From Eubacteriaceae bacterium (GTDB lineage Bacteria; Bacillota; Clostridia; Eubacteriales; Alkalibacteraceae), in NCBI GenBank assembly GCA_003446375.1, contig DMAW01000038.1:1-9738 (forward strand): 9,738 nucleotides of DNA, read 5' to 3'. Below are positions 6,441-9,738 of the stretch, piece by piece. Below the pieces are notes generated by a model. It was not told the DNA's origin. It saw nothing but the letters and a program-made list of their open reading frames with translations, and did not search any database. The first letter of the stretch is position 1. The number at the start of each line of letters is the position of its first letter. The position numbers and the translations under genes are program-made.

Positions 6441-6728
6441 TCAACTCTCCTCAAACTTAACTTCCTTCCAAAAAGCTATTCTGTCTTTGACCATTTCAGC
6501 CCCTTTTTTAGGTTCCGGATAATACCAAGCGATATTCTTGTATTTTTTTCCATCTATCTCGATATCGTAATAACTTGCTTTTCCTTTCCAGGGGCAAGTC
6601 GTGTGATAATCGCTGGGAGACATATAATTTAGCTTGACATCTTTTTTGGGAAAATAGTAATTATTTTCTACGATTATAGTATCTGAGCTTTCAGCTATGA
6701 TTGTTCCGTTTAATACAGCTTTGACCAT
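6441..6728 (-). CDS. DUF427 domain protein
   Basis: The 95-residue minus-strand protein is a full-length single-domain DUF427 member. Family marks are VLNGTIIAESSDTIIVENNYYFP (5-27, seen as an N-terminal beta sheet), HTTCPWKGKASYY (42-54) and AWYYPEPKKGAEMVKDRIAFWK (67-88). It is small and cytoplasmic, with no signal peptide. The family is widespread in bacteria and fungi but has no established biochemical role. The start is secure: AAAGGAGGT (6745-6737 on the minus strand) precedes the ATG by eight bases. The gene points toward the lysR fragment and away from the c-di-GMP gene, with which it shares the spacer at 6729-6992. Confidence 0.9.
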   Translation of the reverse strand: MVKAVLNGTIIAESSDTIIVENNYYFPKKDVKLNYMSPSDYHTTCPWKGKASYYDIEIDGKKYKNIAWYYPEPKKGAEMVKDRIAFWKEVKFEES

Positions 6729-6992
6729 TTTTAAATACCTCCTTTAATCAAATAGCACTACTATATTCTTACCATATATATTTACGCTCAAACATTTAAG
6801 ATATATCGATTGATGCAGCTTGTTTCTTATATATTTCTCACGAGATGTCTAATTCAAAAAAATAAATAAAAAAAGTAAATTGATTGTATTTTTAGCCGGA
6901 TAAAGATAAAATTAAGTATCATTGCAATCAAAAATAGTGCTGAAAATTTCAATAAATGAAAATATAATTCTGATGTCTGTGAGGAATTGATT
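6729..6992. other. AT-rich spacer between divergent DUF427 and c-di-GMP genes
   Basis: The 264 bases contain the ribosome site of DUF427 at the left edge and that of the c-di-GMP enzyme (GAGGAA, 6981-6986) at the right edge. Several A-rich tracts lie at 6857-6880. No open frame of note and no recognisable c-di-GMP riboswitch were seen. It probably holds the two divergent promoters. Confidence 0.6.
6940..6968 (+). promoter_or_regulatory. Candidate promoter of the c-di-GMP enzyme gene
   Basis: A perfect TATAAT (6963-6968) lies 24 bases before the ATG at 6993. The hexamer 17 bases upstream, CTGAAA (6940-6945), is a poor -35 box, so the call rests mainly on the -10 sequence and its position. Confidence 0.4.
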
Positions 6993-7295
6993 ATGAAAAC
7001 GAAAATTATATCTATAAAAACTGTCATAATACTGGTATTCTTAATAGCTGTATTGATATTGACAGGTGGAAGCCTGTATATTGTTTTTGACAATTGGATG
7101 GAATCTGCTGAGAATACTACCGCTACCTTAGCGGATGAACTCCATAGAGAAATTACCACAGGAGTCAACGAGTATATGCACGTGCCGCGACATATGATAG
7201 AAGTCAATAGAGACTTGATAGAAAGAAAAGTTGTAGATATTGATAATTCCTTAGAGAGATGTTTTTTTTATAAATGTAATGAAGACTCACAATGA
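6993..7295 (+). CDS. N-terminal part of frame-broken c-di-GMP enzyme (membrane anchor, start of Cache-like sensor)
   Basis: The start is the ATG at 6993, six bases after GAGGAA (6981-6986); the TTG at 6987 directly abuts that site and is unlikely. Residues 1-4 are followed by a transmembrane helix (about 7-28, TVIILVFLIAVLILTGGSLYIV). An extracytoplasmic helix then opens a Cache-type sensor domain (about 30-89). The frame leaves the expected protein at the T8 run (7262-7269) and stops at TGA 7293-7295, adding 11 unrelated residues. Removing one T joins it to the next frame as DNSLERCFFINVMKTHNDEE, with no missing residues. It is therefore the front of one gene with 7279-9663, about 889 residues in all, not a separate protein. 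Confidence 0.8.
   Translation: MKTKIISIKTVIILVFLIAVLILTGGSLYIVFDNWMESAENTTATLADELHREITTGVNEYMHVPRHMIEVNRDLIERKVVDIDNSLERCFFYKCNEDSQ
7262..7269 (+). other. T8 run at the frameshift point
   Basis: Eight consecutive T residues lie exactly where the sensor frame passes from one reading frame to the next. Seven T residues would give a continuous frame from 6993 to 9663. Possible causes are a sequencing error, a fixed mutation, phase variation, or transcript slippage that restores the frame in a fraction of mRNAs. Confidence 0.8.
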
Positions 7296-9663
7296 TGAAG
7301 AAGTATACAGCTTTAGTTTTGGAACGAATTCAGGAGAATACTATGGAGCAAGAAAAAATCAATTAAATGAGATAGAGGTAATGATAAATAACTCTGAGAC
7401 AAATGGAGAGTCGTGGTACTATTCCATAGATGAACAGCATCAGCTGGTAGGAAGAGCAGTAAATGCCGGTAGTTTTGACCCAAGGACTAGAGACTGGTTC
7501 AAAGCAGCGATAAAATCTAAAGATGTGGTGTTTTCTCCGGTTTATAAACATTTCGTAATGGATGACTTGACAGTATCTGCGGCAGTGCCTGTTCTTAATG
7601 ATTCCGGTGAGCTTTATGGCGTCTTGTCTGCACATATGACATTAAATCGCATCAATAAAAATTTAGAAGAGGTGTCTAGAGATAATAAGGCGTTGATTGC
7701 AATTGTAGAGAAAGATACAGGTCATGTCATTGCCAATTCTATAGGAGTAGATAATTTTATAGAAAATTCTGATGGAGTATTTGAGAGAATAACAGTTGAA
7801 GATTTAGGTGATGAGGTCTTGTCGAAAATTTATAATAGCTACATAGGTACAGGTGAATATGAGAAATTAGATATTGAGGGGGATACTTATCAGTCGAGAA
7901 TAAGCCCTTATCAGGCTAACGGAATAGACTGGTTAGTCATAAGTACAGTTCCTTTAAGCCTTATCACAAATGATTTGTTTTTAGGGATGCAAAAAGCTTT
8001 GGCATATGCTTTGGCTATTTCTTCAGTACTGTTTTTGATATTTGTATTTGGCGTTAAAAGGCTTTTGAGTCCTGTTGATGAACTGGTAAGGGTAAATGAA
8101 AGATTAATAAAAGGAGATCTAACTGCAAGAGCAAACCCTTCAAAATATATTGAAGTTGGAAGGTTGGCAGAGTCTTTTAATGAAACAGCAGATACTTTAT
8201 ATCGCTTAATATATAACCTAGAGTCTGAAGTCAAGGTGCAAACCTATGAGCTGTTTGATGAAAAAGAAAGATTTAGGACTACATTGCTTTCAGTAGGAGA
8301 TGGAGTAATAGCAACTGATAAAAAGGGCCTCATTACGGTGATGAATCCCATTGCTGAAAATTTGACCGGATGGAGCTTGAGTGAAGCAAAAGGCAAGAAT
8401 TTTGTTGATGTCTTTAGAATAATCAATGAACAGACTAGAGAGATATGCGAAGATCCGGTTCGTAAGGTATTGGATACGGGAGGAATCGTTGAATTGGCAA
8501 ATCACACTGTCTTGATTTCTAAAAATGGACAAGAAATACCTATCGAAGATAGCGCCGGTCCAATAAAAGATCAGTCAGGAAAAACTACAGGAGTAGTAAT
8601 TGTATTTAGGGACTTTAGTGATAAAAAAGAAAAGCTCGAAGAAATAGAATACTTAAGTTTTCACGATCATTTAACAGGGCTATACAACAGAAGATATATG
8701 GAGGATACGATTGCAAGACTCGATAAAGAAAGAAACCTGCCTTTGTCAATCATGGTGATAGATGTAAATGGGCTTAAGCTTACCAATGATGCATTTGGTC
8801 ATAAAATGGGTGATGAGCTATTGGTTCAGGTATCGAATCTGTTAAAGGAAAAATGCAGATCAGTAGATATAGTAGGGCGCATGGGCGGAGATGAGTTTTG
8901 TGTATTGCTGCCCGGAACTTCAGTAGAAGAAGCAGAACAAATTAAAAAGAGGATCTTGCGCAGCGCATCAAACACCAAGATTGATTCAATAGTCGTGTCA
9001 TTGGCAGTAGGGTTTGCAGTTAAAGAAGATAAAGACCAGGATATCAAAGCAGTAATGACCATAGCGGATAATAATATGTACAAGGATAAACTGAAACATG
9101 GCAAGGTAATGAGGAACAGAACAATTGAAACAGTTCTAAAAAACATAAACCACAAGTATGACCAAGAACAAATCCATACGGAAAGGGTGTCTCAATACTG
9201 TGAAGAGATTGCTAAAGCCATGGGTTTTGAAGAAAATAAGATACAAGAGATAAAAACTGCAGGTATATTGCACGACATAGGAAAAATAATGGTGCCGCCG
9301 GAAATTTTAAATAAACCCTCAAAGCTTACAGATGAAGAATTTGAAATTATAAAAAGGCATCCTGAAACAAGCTACCAGATATTAAAATCGGTAGATGAAT
9401 ATTCGGTTTTTGCTGAGGATGTGCTTTATCATCACGAAAGGCATGACGGGAAAGGTTATCCTGAGGGTTTGGTAGCTGATGAGATACCTGTAAACTCTAA
9501 GATTATTGCTGTAGCCGATGCATATGAAGCAATGACTGCTAAAAGACCTTATCAAAATCCAAAGTCTAAGGATGAGGCTCTTGAAGAGCTTGTAAGATGC
9601 TCCGGCACTCAATTCGATCCTAAGATAGTAGATGTATTTGTGAATATAATGAAAAAAGATTAG
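7279..9663 (+). CDS. Main part of c-di-GMP enzyme: Cache-like sensor, HAMP, PAS, GGDEF and HD-GYP domains
   Basis: This 794-residue frame carries the rest of the Cache-like sensor (1 to about 230; SFSFGTNSGEYYGARKN, SFDPRTRDWFKAA), a second transmembrane helix (238-259) and a HAMP linker (260-313). A PAS domain follows (about 326-446, DGVIATDKKGLITVMNPIAE). The GGDEF domain (455-612) has an intact GGDEF motif (536-540), an RSVD inhibitory site (527-530) and NDAFGHKMGDE, so diguanylate cyclase activity is expected. The HD-GYP domain (620-790) has HDIGK (665-669) and HHERHDGKGYP (718-728), so c-di-GMP hydrolysis is expected. The sensor faces outside and the enzymes face the cytoplasm. The ATG at 7279 is internal to the ancestral gene. 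If translated alone the product would lack the first membrane helix. The ligand and the balance of the two activities are unknown. Confidence 0.88.
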   Translation: MKTHNDEEVYSFSFGTNSGEYYGARKNQLNEIEVMINNSETNGESWYYSIDEQHQLVGRAVNAGSFDPRTRDWFKAAIKSKDVVFSPVYKHFVMDDLTVSAAVPVLNDSGELYGVLSAHMTLNRINKNLEEVSRDNKALIAIVEKDTGHVIANSIGVDNFIENSDGVFERITVEDLGDEVLSKIYNSYIGTGEYEKLDIEGDTYQSRISPYQANGIDWLVISTVPLSLITNDLFLGMQKALAYALAISSVLFLIFVFGVKRLLSPVDELVRVNERLIKGDLTARANPSKYIEVGRLAESFNETADTLYRLIYNLESEVKVQTYELFDEKERFRTTLLSVGDGVIATDKKGLITVMNPIAENLTGWSLSEAKGKNFVDVFRIINEQTREICEDPVRKVLDTGGIVELANHTVLISKNGQEIPIEDSAGPIKDQSGKTTGVVIVFRDFSDKKEKLEEIEYLSFHDHLTGLYNRRYMEDTIARLDKERNLPLSIMVIDVNGLKLTNDAFGHKMGDELLVQVSNLLKEKCRSVDIVGRMGGDEFCVLLPGTSVEEAEQIKKRILRSASNTKIDSIVVSLAVGFAVKEDKDQDIKAVMTIADNNMYKDKLKHGKVMRNRTIETVLKNINHKYDQEQIHTERVSQYCEEIAKAMGFEENKIQEIKTAGILHDIGKIMVPPEILNKPSKLTDEEFEIIKRHPETSYQILKSVDEYSVFAEDVLYHHERHDGKGYPEGLVADEIPVNSKIIAVADAYEAMTAKRPYQNPKSKDEALEELVRCSGTQFDPKIVDVFVNIMKKD

Positions 9664-9682
9664 CACTATATAGCTTTAAAAG

Positions 9683-9705
9683 AGCCCTGCCGAACCGGCA
9701 GGGCT
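9683..9705. terminator. GC-rich hairpin after the c-di-GMP gene
   Basis: AGCCCTGCCG (9683-9692) and CGGCAGGGCT (9696-9705) form a perfect 10-bp stem with an AAC loop. On the plus strand only TTAATA follows, a poor U tract. On the minus strand CTTTTAAA follows. It may end transcription both ways and would suit a converging gene just outside the window. Confidence 0.7.
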
Positions 9706-9738
9706 TAATACATTTACATGTTTATGGTAATCTAAAAA

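Noticed and set aside
6375..6632. 85-codon plus-strand open frame rich in Phe and Ser
   Set aside because: It lies opposite the well-supported DUF427 gene and reads as its complement, with no ribosome site and no family resemblance.
6729..6992. Possible c-di-GMP riboswitch upstream of the c-di-GMP enzyme
   Set aside because: The conserved GEMM-type core could not be found, and a TATAAT at 6963-6968 would leave too short a leader.
8826..9155. 109-codon minus-strand frame and others opposite the GGDEF and HD-GYP region
   Set aside because: They are complements of conserved catalytic domains, without ribosome sites.

Overview
The window is AT-rich DNA from a low-GC Gram-positive bacterium, most likely of the class Clostridia. 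This rests on the dnaG-rpoD pair, a short SigA-type sigma factor of about 358 residues, strong GGAGG-type ribosome binding sites, a tRNA-Asn with encoded CCA, and the trmK-nif3-zinc ribbon gene order. The genus cannot be told from what is visible.

Layout. Bases 1-1835 hold the 3' end of dnaG (primase) and the whole of rpoD (main sigma factor). Their stop and start codons share one base, and a clear intrinsic terminator follows. Bases 1891-2095 are a self-contained tRNA-Asn(GTT) unit with a consensus promoter and a likely terminator. Bases 2133-4779 are a housekeeping run: trmK (tRNA m1A22 methyltransferase), a Nif3/YqfO-type metal protein and a coiled-coil C4 zinc ribbon protein. It is driven by an extended -10 promoter that overlaps a perfect 22-bp palindrome. 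Bases 4900-5951 hold a small DUF6508-like protein overlapping a Nudix hydrolase of the CoA pyrophosphatase type. This pair is followed by the first 28 codons of a LysR-type regulator, which then breaks off.

Bases 6041-6440 are a gene-poor, AT-rich patch. It contains a 30-bp perfect palindrome and a doubtful 72-codon minus-strand frame, and looks like the scar of an insertion or deletion. A DUF427 gene lies on the minus strand (6728-6441). Across a 264-base spacer is a large membrane-bound cyclic-di-GMP enzyme (Cache-like sensor, HAMP, PAS, GGDEF, HD-GYP; 6993-9663), whose reading frame is broken at a run of eight T residues. A GC-rich hairpin ends the region.

The left two thirds is conserved core genome for replication, transcription and tRNA modification; the right third is accessory and partly decayed. 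No novel multi-gene system is demonstrated. The points most worth checking are the T8 frameshift in the c-di-GMP enzyme, the palindrome over the trmK promoter, and the truncated lysR with the patch after it.
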